A stretch of 34,492 nt of DNA, taken from positions 1 to 34,492 of IMG/VR virus record IMGVR_UViG_3300037139_000203, one strand, 5' to 3'. Source of the stretch: a virus. The notes under the pieces are model-generated. The model ran no database searches. It saw nothing but the letters and a program-made list of their open reading frames with translations, and was not told the origin of the DNA. Shown piece by piece: positions 22,516-31,183 of the stretch (positions are counted from its first letter, which is position 1; each line of letters starts with the position of its first letter). Both the position numbers and the translations under genes were made by a program.

Positions 22516-22983
22516 ATGGGAACATTCCTCGTTCAAATTCCAAACCTTCCAGCACTTCAAGACATGATGGCTTCATATCCGTCCATTTCCGCGCCGATCA
22601 TCCAAAATGCAATCGTCGCCGCACAGGCGATCTTAGCGAAGTTCACGAACGCGTCGACTGTTCCCGTGAAGACCGGTTATCTTGTCCAGAACTGGGGCTT
22701 CGATATCGGCACCTTCATGGCACGCTGGTATCCGCTTGCGACGTACGCGCCCTATGTGGAGTTCGGCACCGCGCCGCACATCATTCGCGCAGTCAATAAG
22801 AAGGTACTTGCGAATGCGGCGACCGGACAGATATTCGGACCTGTAGTGCATCATCCAGGCACGAAGGCCAACCCGTTCATGGAACGCATCATTGCTTCGT
22901 CGCAACCGGAGATTAACGACCTCTTCGGACAGGCGCTTGAAACCATCACCCAAACCATAGCTTCACAACCCAATATGTCTTGA
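22516..22983 (+). CDS. HK97 gp10-like neck / tail-completion protein
   Basis: 155 residues. It shows the typical order of this family: an N-terminal helix, VPVKTGYLVQNW, then YAPYVEFGTAPHII, and near the end VHHPGTKANPFMERI followed by a helical tail. These proteins join head and tail during siphovirus assembly. Size and location after the connector agree. Confidence 0.82.
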   Translation: MGTFLVQIPNLPALQDMMASYPSISAPIIQNAIVAAQAILAKFTNASTVPVKTGYLVQNWGFDIGTFMARWYPLATYAPYVEFGTAPHIIRAVNKKVLANAATGQIFGPVVHHPGTKANPFMERIIASSQPEINDLFGQALETITQTIASQPNMS

Positions 22984-22988
22984 ACTCT

Positions 22989-23456
22989 ATGTCATCGCTT
23001 TCCCCAGCACAACTTCAAAAGAACGCCATTCTCACGGACTTGCAGACGCTCGTCACGTCGGGCGTATTGGGTTCAGCATTTGCCGATGAGCTTACTAAGG
23101 TCAGCCCGTTCGACAGGGTTTGGTCAAGTTTCCCATCAGCCGTAGTAATCCCGCCGATCATCTCCGGCAACGAATTCGAAGACCAGGCGAACAACCTCCG
23201 CGAATATACCTGGTACGTCATGGTTGTGACCACGCCAGAGAACATGCCCGCCAATAATCCTATCTACATCGAGGGACTTGTGGACAGCGTAGTTGCGTTG
23301 TTCGATATGGATGCTACGCTTCAAGGGACGGCGAATGCCGGTATCTACCCCACCGTCATCGCCCCACCTGGTCCGGTGATTTCGAACAGCGTGACCTACG
23401 TCGTTTTCTACTGCACGTTCAAGGCACGGGTCCTGTGTCCGGCGGCAGTCCAATAA
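22989..23456 (+). CDS. Putative tail terminator protein
   Basis: 155 residues from ATG 22989; a TTG nine bases earlier overlaps the previous stop and is not preferred. It has an alpha/beta pattern with an N-terminal helix, the 'FDRVWSSFPSAVVIPP' strand-loop, a central strand 'REYTWYVMVVT', a helix (YIEGLVDSVVALFDMD) and a last strand (YVVFYCTFKARV). This is the layout of tail terminator (gpU-like) rings that stop tail-tube polymerisation. Identified by order and pattern. Confidence 0.6.
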   Translation: MSSLSPAQLQKNAILTDLQTLVTSGVLGSAFADELTKVSPFDRVWSSFPSAVVIPPIISGNEFEDQANNLREYTWYVMVVTTPENMPANNPIYIEGLVDSVVALFDMDATLQGTANAGIYPTVIAPPGPVISNSVTYVVFYCTFKARVLCPAAVQ

Positions 23457-23476
23457 ATTAACCAACAATATGTTTC

Positions 23477-23725
23477 ATGATTGATGAAGCGCAAAACAAA
23501 ATGATGGACGGAAGCTCGTCCAAAAATAAATCAGCCGACATGCCGACGACCATCTTGGCCGTCTCAGTTGTCGAGAGCGATTACTTTTTTCCCGGCGGCG
23601 GCGTGTGGAAGCCGATGACTGCTCGCGCAGCGACGATCCAAGACGCTGAAGAACTCCACCGAGTGAAACGCGAGCCGGTAACGGCGGAACCCAAGGTCGA
23701 AGAATCAGAAACCAATAACGAATAA
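23477..23725 (+). CDS. Small hypothetical protein before tail tube
   Basis: 82 residues with a short beta-core (TTILAVSVVESDYFFPGGGVW) and a charged C-terminus (KVEESETNNE). It may be a small tail-assembly factor. No family is recognised. The stop codon is two bases ahead of the tail-tube start, showing an operon arrangement. Confidence 0.5.
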   Translation: MIDEAQNKMMDGSSSKNKSADMPTTILAVSVVESDYFFPGGGVWKPMTARAATIQDAEELHRVKREPVTAEPKVEESETNNE

Positions 23726-23727
23726 AC

Positions 23728-24924
23728 ATGGCATCACAAAAAGGAATCGGGCGGCTCGTCTCTTACGGATATGCAAAGGAAACTACGCGCGGCACAGCTA
23801 TTAGCTCCGCCGCCGCATGGTCACCATGGGACTCTCTCGACTTCGACGAGAAGTTTGACAACGTCGTTGCTGACCAGGCGGTGGGCGTCATTGAAGACAA
23901 TATCGCCGAGTATCGCGTAAAGAACTATGCGGATGGCAGTTTCAAGATGCCACTCACAGATCAGAGTTCAGCGCTTCTCCTTCTCTCGATGATGGGCGGT
24001 CAGTCGGTCTCGACGCCCGCAACAGGCGTCTATGCCCACAAGTTCACCGTTGGCGAAACGGCACAGCACCAGTCGCTCACGATGTTCGTGCATGATCCTC
24101 TCGGCGGCACCGACTTCTCGCACGCGAACGGCGTGATCCACAAGATGGACATCGACGTTCAGCTCAAGAAGTTCGTCCAACTCTCGCTGTCGGTTCGCGC
24201 ACAGAAGGGCGTTTCGCAGTCCGCGTTCACCCCTTCGATAATCGCGGAAAACCGCTTCATCCCGCAGTACATGACGTTCGCCACCGCACCGTCATTGGCA
24301 GGCGCGGCCGGAACCCTTACGGCGACCGGAACCGCGTCAACCACGACCGCGCTCACGGGCTTGAGCATTAGCACCACGCTCTTGCGCATCGGCATGACGG
24401 TCACCGGCACGAACGTCGCGGTCGGCACGACGATCACGGCAATCGTATCGGCAAGCGCAGTGACGCTTTCGACGGCGACAACCGGAAGCGCAACGTCGTT
24501 CACGTTCGGCGGCGCAGTAATTGCGCTCAAGAACTTCAAACTTTCCCTTGATGCAAGCATCGAGGACCAGGAAGTGCTTGGCAGCGTCGCACCCGCGGAT
24601 TACCTCAACAAGGAATTCAAGGTCAGCGGAACGCTCGAAGCGATCTACCAGAACCTCACTGACTTCAAGAACTTGTCAATGGCTACGCCCTACGTTGCGC
24701 AGGCGATGCAAGTCACGTTGGTAAACACCGATGTCACGATTGGGACTGCATCGAACCCAACGCTCACGATCCAGCTCGACCAGTGCAACTTCAAGGATTT
24801 GGGCATCAAGAAAGACCCGAAGGGCGTCGTATACCAGTCGCTCAAGTTTTCCGCTTCATATTCGCTTGCGAATTCGGAAATGATCAACATGTCGCTCCAG
24901 AACACAACTAGCGGAACCTATTAG
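23728..24924 (+). CDS. Major tail tube protein with inserted beta-module
   Basis: 398 residues. The N-terminal part 'GRLVSYGYAKETTRGTA', the WDSLDFDEKFDNV strand and the middle 'ADGSFKMPLTDQSSALLLLSMMGG' and 'HKMDIDVQLKKFVQLSLSVRAQKG' follow tail-tube patterns of siphoviruses. Residues about 195-262 (IGMTVTGTNVAVGTTITAIV...) are the beta-module shared with two other virion proteins, probably an outward-facing Ig-like decoration. The C-terminal half returns to tube beta-strands. It polymerises to form the tail lumen. The frameshift chaperone pair follows, as expected. Confidence 0.8.
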   Translation: MASQKGIGRLVSYGYAKETTRGTAISSAAAWSPWDSLDFDEKFDNVVADQAVGVIEDNIAEYRVKNYADGSFKMPLTDQSSALLLLSMMGGQSVSTPATGVYAHKFTVGETAQHQSLTMFVHDPLGGTDFSHANGVIHKMDIDVQLKKFVQLSLSVRAQKGVSQSAFTPSIIAENRFIPQYMTFATAPSLAGAAGTLTATGTASTTTALTGLSISTTLLRIGMTVTGTNVAVGTTITAIVSASAVTLSTATTGSATSFTFGGAVIALKNFKLSLDASIEDQEVLGSVAPADYLNKEFKVSGTLEAIYQNLTDFKNLSMATPYVAQAMQVTLVNTDVTIGTASNPTLTIQLDQCNFKDLGIKKDPKGVVYQSLKFSASYSLANSEMINMSLQNTTSGTY

Positions 24925-24957
24925 GTCAGTTAATCAACAAAAATCCTCACCACCAAA

Positions 24958-25251
24958 ATGGACGAAAATAAGACAAATACCGTAACGACGCCATCGGGCG
25001 TAACGGTTGTTCTCAAAGGCTATATTTCAGGAGGCGACTTCATTGACGCGAGCGACACGCCGGATGGCAAGGAACTCACGAAGATACAGCTCGCAAAGCG
25101 CCTCATGGATACTGTAGTCGTATCGGTGAACGGCTCGACGGACAATATCCCAGCGATGCTCCGCGCACTTCCGCTCGCTGATTACGTTTTCCTCAGCAAG
25201 GAAGTCGCGAAGCTCACGGATTTTACGGTGGCGAAGACTCAGGAGGCGTAG
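24958..25251 (+). CDS. Tail assembly chaperone, short form (gpG-like)
   Basis: 97 residues, soluble alpha/beta protein between tail tube and tape measure. In lambda-like phages this position holds gpG, which coats the tape measure during tail assembly and is not in the virion. The C-terminal part KEVAKLTDF contains the probable slip site for the longer GT form. No Shine-Dalgarno sequence is present; the ATG follows CACCACCAAA. Confidence 0.75.
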   Translation: MDENKTNTVTTPSGVTVVLKGYISGGDFIDASDTPDGKELTKIQLAKRLMDTVVVSVNGSTDNIPAMLRALPLADYVFLSKEVAKLTDFTVAKTQEA

Positions 25252-25442
25252 ATGTTTTATGGCATGAGTTTTTCGCCCTCGGGCGCGCATATCTAACGCC
25301 GAAGATGAGAGCCGCGATGCTGTGCCGCGAGATGGGCTGGAGCTGGCAGGAATACTGTTCTCAGCCCCAATGGTTGGTATTCTCCCTGCTCAGCATGATG
25401 CAGAACGAAGCGGAGCAGGCGAACAACAAACAGCAATCGTAA
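24958..25442 (+). CDS. Tail assembly chaperone, frameshifted form (gpGT-like), -1 fusion
   Basis: join(24958..25224,25224..25442), 161 residues. After the TAG at 25249-25251 an open -1 frame without its own good start continues to TAA 25440-25442. It encodes VLWHEFFALGRAYLTP, MLCREMGWSWQEYC and a helical Gln/Asn-rich end, typical of the T domain that contacts the tape measure. The last stop in the -1 frame upstream is TGA at 25179-25181, so the slip must lie between there and 25251. Best candidate: TTTT at 25221-25224 (codons GAT-TTT-ACG), where the Phe tRNA can re-pair one base back. GTT-TTC further upstream is an alternative. Confidence 0.75.
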
Positions 25443-25443
25443 C

Positions 25444-25472
25444 TTGACGGATTGCCCCAGTTCCCGCATAGT
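25444..25472 (+). promoter_or_regulatory. Candidate promoter before tape-measure genes
   Basis: TTGACG (25444-25449), a 17-base spacer, then CATAGT (25467-25472). It lies in the 71-base gap after the chaperone genes and would drive the small membrane protein and the tape measure. The match is fair at -35 and weak at -10, and chance is possible. Confidence 0.25.
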
Positions 25473-25513
25473 TCACAAAAAGGTCGAGGTAAACAAAAAT
25501 CGAGAAAACAATC

Positions 25514-25654
25514 ATGGCAGCAGTAGTACTCATCATCATCTTTATCCTCGTGGTCATCTCAGCGGTCCTCTTCGCGGCAGCAATGCAGGTGAGGCGCTTC
25601 AAGAAGATCAACTGGATCATTGACCAAGAATACGAAAAGAGGCATCAGAAATAA
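25514..25654 (+). CDS. 46-residue single-pass membrane protein
   Basis: Starts MAAVVLIIIFILVVISAVLF, one transmembrane helix of about 22 residues, then a basic/acidic tail (VRRFKKINWIIDQEYEKR). It is too short for most automatic gene calls but fills the gap between the tail chaperone and tape measure with a proper start and stop ten bases before the next gene. Function unknown; a membrane protein in the tail operon could help tail assembly or act in lysis. Confidence 0.6.
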   Translation: MAAVVLIIIFILVVISAVLFAAAMQVRRFKKINWIIDQEYEKRHQK

Positions 25655-25663
25655 AAACAGCCG

Positions 25664-27601
25664 ATGGCCGATTCGAACTCAAACCTTGAGATTCTCATTA
25701 CCGCCGTAGACGAAGCGTCTGCGGCGTTTGAGTCTGTGGGGGAATCAATGGCGGGCCTTTCCGAAGATGCTGCGGCGGCATCCGGTTCGGTAGACACGTC
25801 GCTGGAGTCTGTCGGCCTCACGATGAACTCGGTGACGGGCGAAATCACGAACGCGATTCTCACTCAGGAGCAATCGTTCAACCAGCTTGCCGACATCGTT
25901 TCCACCGATTCGGAGGAAATCCAGAACCTCATGCTTGACGAAGGCTTGTCGTTCCAGGATGCTTCCGCAGTCGTGGAGGAGGCGAATGCGGCGATAGCGT
26001 CGTCATCGGCGGACACCGCTGACGAGGTTGCGGCATCATCGGGAATATCAAAAGGAAGCCTCATGGCGATTGGCGTTGCGGCTGGAATCGCGTTCGGGCT
26101 GGTGGAAAGCGCTGTGAGCGGAGCAGTCTCTTCGGCGATGTCGTGGGACGAGAGTTCTGCGGAGATCGCCAACAATTTAAAAAATATCGGCTCGTCAATT
26201 TCCTTGTCGGCGGTTCAGGCTTACGCCGAACAGATACAGAACACCACGCTTTTCAGCCAGCAACAGGCACTTTCCGCCGAGGCTGTCGTCACCGGATACA
26301 AGAATCTCGCCCCCCAGTATCAGAACATCTCGTTGCTTTCGGCTGACTTAGCGACGAAGATGCAACAGTTCACCGGCTCCGCGACCGCCGACATGCCGGC
26401 GGCGATGAAGATACTCACGAACTCCCTCAACGACCCCGTCGCGGGCTTGAGCCAGCTCCAGCGGCAGGCAGGCATTGATATCCCGGCATCGGTCGTGACG
26501 ATGATAAAGAACCTTGCCAACGCGGGCGATACTGCGGGAGCCGATTCCGTCATTTTGAAGGCGCTGAACGGGCAGGTCGGCGGACTGGCCGAGGCAGCGG
26601 CAGCCGCGAATGGCGGGGCGCTCGTCGAGCTGGAGAACCACCTTTCGGCAATGGGCACGACGATAGGGAACATTCTCCTGCCCGCGCTCGATTCCATGGC
26701 CACTGCACTTGAACCGATTGTTGCGGACATAGCAGCTTGGGCTACGGAGCACCCGAAGCTTACAGAAGCGCTCATCGTCGGTGTGATCGTGTTCACTGGC
26801 TTGCTGGCTATCCTGACGGTGATCGCCATCATTGTCGCGGCCGTCGGCGCTGCGTTCGCTGGGCTGGCCGTAGTCATAGCCCTTGCCGTAGCAGTGATAG
26901 CGGGAATCGTCATCACCAACTGGACAGCGGTCAAGAATGCCACCGAAGACACGATGAATTTCATTGAAAGCATCTTCGTGGATACCTTCCTCAGCATCGG
27001 CGTCATCACCCGCGAGGAACTCGACCTTATCGTAGACATCTTCACAGGACATATTGCCATTATCGACACGGCGGGCACGGCCTTCGGTACATGGCTGAGA
27101 AACGAGATCAAAACGCTCATGACGGATGTGGGCGTGGCGTGGAACACCGGATGGACGGACGCAAGCAACTTCGTTCAGACAATTTGGAACACTATCCAGA
27201 ACACCGTCAAGACCGGCGTGAACGACGTCATTTCCGCAATCAATGGCTTTATCAACGCGCTCGATTCCATCCATATCAACATTCCCGCGATCCAGATTCC
27301 TGGCACGAAAATCGGCACGCCCGCGCTTGACCTCGGTTTCAATATTCCCGATATCCCTATGCTTGCGGCAGGCGGCATCGTTTATAACCCCGTTCTCGCC
27401 ATGATTGGTGAGCAGGGGCCGGAAGCCGTCGTGCCGTTGTCATCGCTCGGCTCCGCGGGCGGCGGATTCGGCGGCGGCCAGCCGATCAATATTTATATTC
27501 AAGGAGGCAACTACCTCGACCAAAACGGCGCGACCATGATCGGCAACGCGCTTGCGAAGCAAATAGTACAACAATTGAGAGTTTCAAATTATCGCTCCTA
27601 G
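25664..27601 (+). CDS. Tail tape measure protein
   Basis: 645 residues. The N-terminal 110 residues are acidic and helical, then comes an Ala/Ser-rich stretch with a hydrophobic region, a central helical domain (AVQAYAEQIQNTTLF..., 'MPAAMKILTNSLNDP') and at about 365-420 a strongly hydrophobic block (LIVGVIVFTGLLAILTVIA) that may insert in the host membrane. The end LAAGGIVYNPVLAMIGEQGP and AVVPLS is a hallmark of tape measures. It sets tail length; by the usual ~1.5 A per residue this would give a tail near 100 nm. Confidence 0.92.
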   Translation: MADSNSNLEILITAVDEASAAFESVGESMAGLSEDAAAASGSVDTSLESVGLTMNSVTGEITNAILTQEQSFNQLADIVSTDSEEIQNLMLDEGLSFQDASAVVEEANAAIASSSADTADEVAASSGISKGSLMAIGVAAGIAFGLVESAVSGAVSSAMSWDESSAEIANNLKNIGSSISLSAVQAYAEQIQNTTLFSQQQALSAEAVVTGYKNLAPQYQNISLLSADLATKMQQFTGSATADMPAAMKILTNSLNDPVAGLSQLQRQAGIDIPASVVTMIKNLANAGDTAGADSVILKALNGQVGGLAEAAAAANGGALVELENHLSAMGTTIGNILLPALDSMATALEPIVADIAAWATEHPKLTEALIVGVIVFTGLLAILTVIAIIVAAVGAAFAGLAVVIALAVAVIAGIVITNWTAVKNATEDTMNFIESIFVDTFLSIGVITREELDLIVDIFTGHIAIIDTAGTAFGTWLRNEIKTLMTDVGVAWNTGWTDASNFVQTIWNTIQNTVKTGVNDVISAINGFINALDSIHINIPAIQIPGTKIGTPALDLGFNIPDIPMLAAGGIVYNPVLAMIGEQGPEAVVPLSSLGSAGGGFGGGQPINIYIQGGNYLDQNGATMIGNALAKQIVQQLRVSNYRS

Positions 27602-27604
27602 CTC

Positions 27605-29098
27605 ATGGCGAACCCTGTCAAAATTCTTGATAACGGGACTGACATATCCTCCCTTTGCGACTGGAAATCCGTTGACGCAATTTCGGTATTGACGAAGGAG
27701 TCAGGGGTTTTCACCTTTTCAATCAGGGTCAACGTCGCAAATCTCGCTTCGCTTCCGCAGATCGGCGACACCATCGAGCTCTACGATTCGAGTGGCCTCA
27801 TTTGGGGCGGCACGCTCACGGAGCAGGAGCCGACCATCGCGGGCTTGATGGCAACATTTTCTTACACATGCCAGGACTGGGGCTTCCTCATGGACGGAAC
27901 ACTGGTCAAGAAGAATTATTCCGGCGTCGATCCATCCGCCATTGCCATAGACATCATCAACACCTTCTGCGCCGGGAAGGGAATTAACGCCGCGACCGTC
28001 GCCGACGGTGGCCACGTGCAGGTGGGCAACTTCGATGTTCCCACGATACAGTTCAATTACCAGCAACCTTCGAAGGCGTTGCAATCCCTCGCCAAGCTCA
28101 TCGGGTGGGATTGGTTCATCGACGCAAACAAGAATCTCTATTTCTTCCTTGGCGACGTGGATGATGGATCGGGCGGTGGCGCAGTCGGCGACGGTGGCCT
28201 TGCGCCGATCATCATCGACGGCGCAACGGGCGACATCTTCTGGAACTCGCTCGACATTGACCTTCAGATAACGAACATGCAGAACAGCGTGTACGTGATC
28301 GGTGGCACGTATCTCAAGATATTCACCGCGGGCAATACGATTGATTCGTACCTCACGGACGGCGTTCAACAATCCTTTCCAACGTCGTACGCCTACACGG
28401 AGAGCACGATTGTCGTCGAACTCGACGGCGTGCCGCAGACCGTCGCCATTCTGAACCAGGTCACTGACCCGATGGATTACGATGTGCTGTACGACAGCGC
28501 GGCAAGGAACATCCAGTTCCAAGCCGGCGCACCAACCGCAGGCCAGACGGTCCTCATCTTTGGCTATGCGCAGGTTCCCATCGTGGCGAACGCGACCGAT
28601 GGAGCCAGCATCGCCGCCTATGGCCTCCGTGAAGGCGTCATCGTCGATTCCAAGATTACGAGCGTGCCGGAGGCATTGCTCCGCGCGCAGGCGCAGATAG
28701 GGCAGTTCGGCCATCCCGTGTACGACCTCAAGGTCACGACCCTCGTGCCTGGTTGCAGGATCGGCCAGACGATCATAGCGAACGTCCCTTCGATGGGCAT
28801 TACGAACTATCCCCTGGTCATCAAACGCGTCGAAGCAACCGTCTTTGTGCCGGGTGCGAATGGCCAGCTCCAATACCAGCTTGAGTGCATTGGCTCGGAC
28901 ACGGTGACATTCACCGACCTCATGACGACGATCCTCCAGCAGGAAGCGGTCCAGACCCCCATCGATGGCACGACGATCCTCGAAAACATTGTCGTTGTGG
29001 ATGAAGACCTCGTGCTTGCGGATACCGTGACGGCCACCGGAGGAACCAGGCCGTATACCTGGGGCCATTTCCGCTGGGGATTTTTCAGATGGGATTAG
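27605..29098 (+). CDS. Tail hub / tail-associated baseplate protein
   Basis: 497 residues following the tape measure. The first half (DNGTDISSLCDWKSVDAIS..., GVFTFSIRV, GDTIELYD..., LIWGGTLTEQ, FSYTCQDWGFLMD, then QSLAKLIGWDWFIDANKNLYF) reads like gp27/gp44-type hub domains that form the threefold tip ring. A middle segment (DSYLTDGVQQSFPTSY to QAGAPTAGQTVLIFGY) is an inserted beta-domain. The tail has the LRAQAQIGQFGHPVYDLKV and 'PGCRIGQTI' strands of hub proteins. The Trp/Arg-rich end (GHFRWGFFRWD) is unusual and may anchor the next protein. Confidence 0.78.
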   Translation: MANPVKILDNGTDISSLCDWKSVDAISVLTKESGVFTFSIRVNVANLASLPQIGDTIELYDSSGLIWGGTLTEQEPTIAGLMATFSYTCQDWGFLMDGTLVKKNYSGVDPSAIAIDIINTFCAGKGINAATVADGGHVQVGNFDVPTIQFNYQQPSKALQSLAKLIGWDWFIDANKNLYFFLGDVDDGSGGGAVGDGGLAPIIIDGATGDIFWNSLDIDLQITNMQNSVYVIGGTYLKIFTAGNTIDSYLTDGVQQSFPTSYAYTESTIVVELDGVPQTVAILNQVTDPMDYDVLYDSAARNIQFQAGAPTAGQTVLIFGYAQVPIVANATDGASIAAYGLREGVIVDSKITSVPEALLRAQAQIGQFGHPVYDLKVTTLVPGCRIGQTIIANVPSMGITNYPLVIKRVEATVFVPGANGQLQYQLECIGSDTVTFTDLMTTILQQEAVQTPIDGTTILENIVVVDEDLVLADTVTATGGTRPYTWGHFRWGFFRWD

Positions 29099-29173
29099 TT
29101 TTGCACAACGTCGCCTATGGCTTTGCGCGGCTTTCGTGATTATAGTTAGTGCAACAATCCACCTACCTGTTTC

Positions 29174-29731
29174 ATGCTCAAAAAAGAAGGCTTAACCGTT
29201 TCTGGAAAGATAACCATCCGCTCGCATTCGGCCGGAACCATTGACCGCTACAACTGCCTCAAATCAGAAGGGCGAATTGCTGAGGCGCAGGCACTCATCC
29301 GCGCCGGAAAGATCGAGGTAGAGCAGAAGAACCTTGTCGTTGATTCCTCGAACTACGGCATTGACATTTTGGTTCAGTACCTCATCAGCGCCTATAACGG
29401 CACGTTCAACTTTCCGCTGGGGATTGCGTGGGGAGAGCTTGGCACGGGCGCGACGACGCCGACCGCGGGCGATACTGCGCTGACGACTCCGATCAACCGC
29501 GCGCCGGTGGCTTATGCGGCGGACAACGGGTTTAATACCGCGCAACTCCAGTTTTTTTTCCCCGATGCCACGCTCACGAACACAACTTATTACGAGTGCG
29601 GCAGTTTCGTGGGTGGCACGTCAAGCGTTGGAAGCGGCAATATGTTCAACCATGCCTTGTTTGCAACTCCGTATTCGAAATCTTCAGGGACGGATACGAC
29701 TTTAGAGATTGATATTCAAATTACGAATTAA
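29174..29731 (+). CDS. Distal tail / receptor-binding accessory protein
   Basis: 185 residues. The second half matches a recurring phage-tail pattern: GELGTGATTPTAGDTALTTP with an R, then a FFFPDATLTNTTYYECG strand and SKSSGTDTTLEI at the end. Proteins with this motif sit at the tail tip or on fibres. It begins after a 75-base gap containing a TATAGT box (29141-29146) and a TTGCAC/GTGCAA inverted repeat (29101-29106, 29149-29154), a possible weak promoter or operator. Confidence 0.6.
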   Translation: MLKKEGLTVSGKITIRSHSAGTIDRYNCLKSEGRIAEAQALIRAGKIEVEQKNLVVDSSNYGIDILVQYLISAYNGTFNFPLGIAWGELGTGATTPTAGDTALTTPINRAPVAYAADNGFNTAQLQFFFPDATLTNTTYYECGSFVGGTSSVGSGNMFNHALFATPYSKSSGTDTTLEIDIQITN

Positions 29732-29733
29732 AC

Positions 29734-31179
29734 ATGAAAAGCAAGCCCACCGGATCAGGCGAGGTTGGTCTCCCCTCACAATACAATTCAGCCCACGACG
29801 ATGCGAAGGGCGGCAGCTTCCTTTTGGCGCATCAGCAGCTCGGCGCATTGGTGCTCGGCACGTTGCCATCGAACGGCCAAGTAATCCCGATAGTCGTGAA
29901 TGGCACGACGATAACAGTCACCGCGGTCAGCGTGATCGGATCAACCGCGAACAATATCCTTATCCCCGGAACCGCAGCGGCGTTTGCGGCCAACGTCTTG
30001 AACTTCGTCCGCCGCCCCGACCTCACGACGGCCAACCAGGTGGCCGCGACTTCAGCAAACCAGCAGCTCTTGCAATATGTCGGCTGGTCATTGCCGGTAG
30101 GCGGCACGACGATAACGCCCTACTCGTTAAACAAGAACGTCAACGGCGCATCATCGCCGCTTACGAGCTTCAATATCACCGGCATCACGGTCACGAGCGC
30201 AACGTGGACAGCACAAACGATGCAGCTCTATATCGAGGAAGGCGCGTATTACATCGGCACGACGCGCGTGCTTTTTCTCGGTTCTTCAACGCCAACGTTC
30301 ACCGCACCGGTTTCAAATCCCCGAATTGACCTCGTCACGGCGGATTCGAGCGGCACGATAGCGATTGTCGGCGGCACCGAAAACGCCTCGCCCGTCGCGC
30401 CATCCTATCCGGCGAACAAGATCGTTCTAGCGGAGATTTATCACGTCGTCAGTGAGACCGCGATTTATGACAACGAGTACCAGCAATCGGGACAGGGTTA
30501 CGTTTTGAACGACGTTCGCACGTTCCTCGCGCAGGCTGGCTACATTTCGAGCTCTTCGCAAATTGCCGCGAATATCGTCATTCCGTGGATTTCGAGCCCC
30601 GCTCAGGGCGACATCATGTATTACAGCGGATCGGCGTGGGTACGGCTTCCGGCAGGAACATCAGGCTATTTCCTCCAGACCCAAGGTGCATCAGCGAATC
30701 CCGCGTGGGCAGTTGGAATTCCAAATTCGTTCGCTCCGATCGGCGGAACCGGTACGGTGATACAGGACGCAACGAATGTTGAATCGCAAACCGGCACCAC
30801 GCCCGTAAAAAAGAAAACGCTCACTTGTGCCGTAGCTGGATTCTACACATTTAACGTCAACCTTGAGTCGGTAACTGGTTCGGCGCCAGCAGATGCGGCG
30901 CTCTATCAAAACGGCAGTTCTGTGGCGACGGTCAGCACCGGCTCCTTTAGCTACGGACGGCAATCCTTCGGTACGTTCTATGCCAACATCGGCGATACGT
31001 TCGATCTTTATCTATACGTAGGATCGGGCGCAGGCGGCTCTTCGCAAACAAACAGCTTCCAGGTGACTTCCAATATGGGACTCATTCTATTCGTAGGCGC
31101 GACGCCCATGGGGATTGCGGCCAACGCCGGAAACGTCGGAACTCCGCCAACTTCGAACTTTACGATCACATTGAACTAA
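29734..31179 (+). CDS. Tail fibre / receptor-binding protein
   Basis: 481 residues. Residues about 120-260 have a fibre attachment pattern: YSLNKNVNGASSPLTSFN, YIEEGAYYIGTTRV, NPRIDLVTADSSGTIAIVGG, SPVAPSYPANKIVLAEIYHV. Then comes a linker with 'GDIMYYSGSAWVRLPAG' and 'GYFLQTQG', a common fibre unit. The last 130 residues form a C1q/TNF-like beta-sandwich (GFYTFNVNLESVTG, VATVSTGSFSY, GDTFDLYLYVG), a fold often used for receptor binding. It starts two bases after the previous stop. No host specificity can be inferred. Confidence 0.72.
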   Translation: MKSKPTGSGEVGLPSQYNSAHDDAKGGSFLLAHQQLGALVLGTLPSNGQVIPIVVNGTTITVTAVSVIGSTANNILIPGTAAAFAANVLNFVRRPDLTTANQVAATSANQQLLQYVGWSLPVGGTTITPYSLNKNVNGASSPLTSFNITGITVTSATWTAQTMQLYIEEGAYYIGTTRVLFLGSSTPTFTAPVSNPRIDLVTADSSGTIAIVGGTENASPVAPSYPANKIVLAEIYHVVSETAIYDNEYQQSGQGYVLNDVRTFLAQAGYISSSSQIAANIVIPWISSPAQGDIMYYSGSAWVRLPAGTSGYFLQTQGASANPAWAVGIPNSFAPIGGTGTVIQDATNVESQTGTTPVKKKTLTCAVAGFYTFNVNLESVTGSAPADAALYQNGSSVATVSTGSFSYGRQSFGTFYANIGDTFDLYLYVGSGAGGSSQTNSFQVTSNMGLILFVGATPMGIAANAGNVGTPPTSNFTITLN

Positions 31180-31183
31180 CGCC

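Noticed and set aside
26320-27274. Two minus-strand frames of about 280-310 codons opposite the tape measure
   Set aside because: Shadow frames of the Ala/Ile-rich tape-measure codons; no start signals or recognisable domains.
27719-29068. 449-codon minus-strand frame opposite the tail hub gene
   Set aside because: R/D/H-rich composition, no motifs, and entirely antisense to a well-supported tail gene; typical GC-skew shadow.
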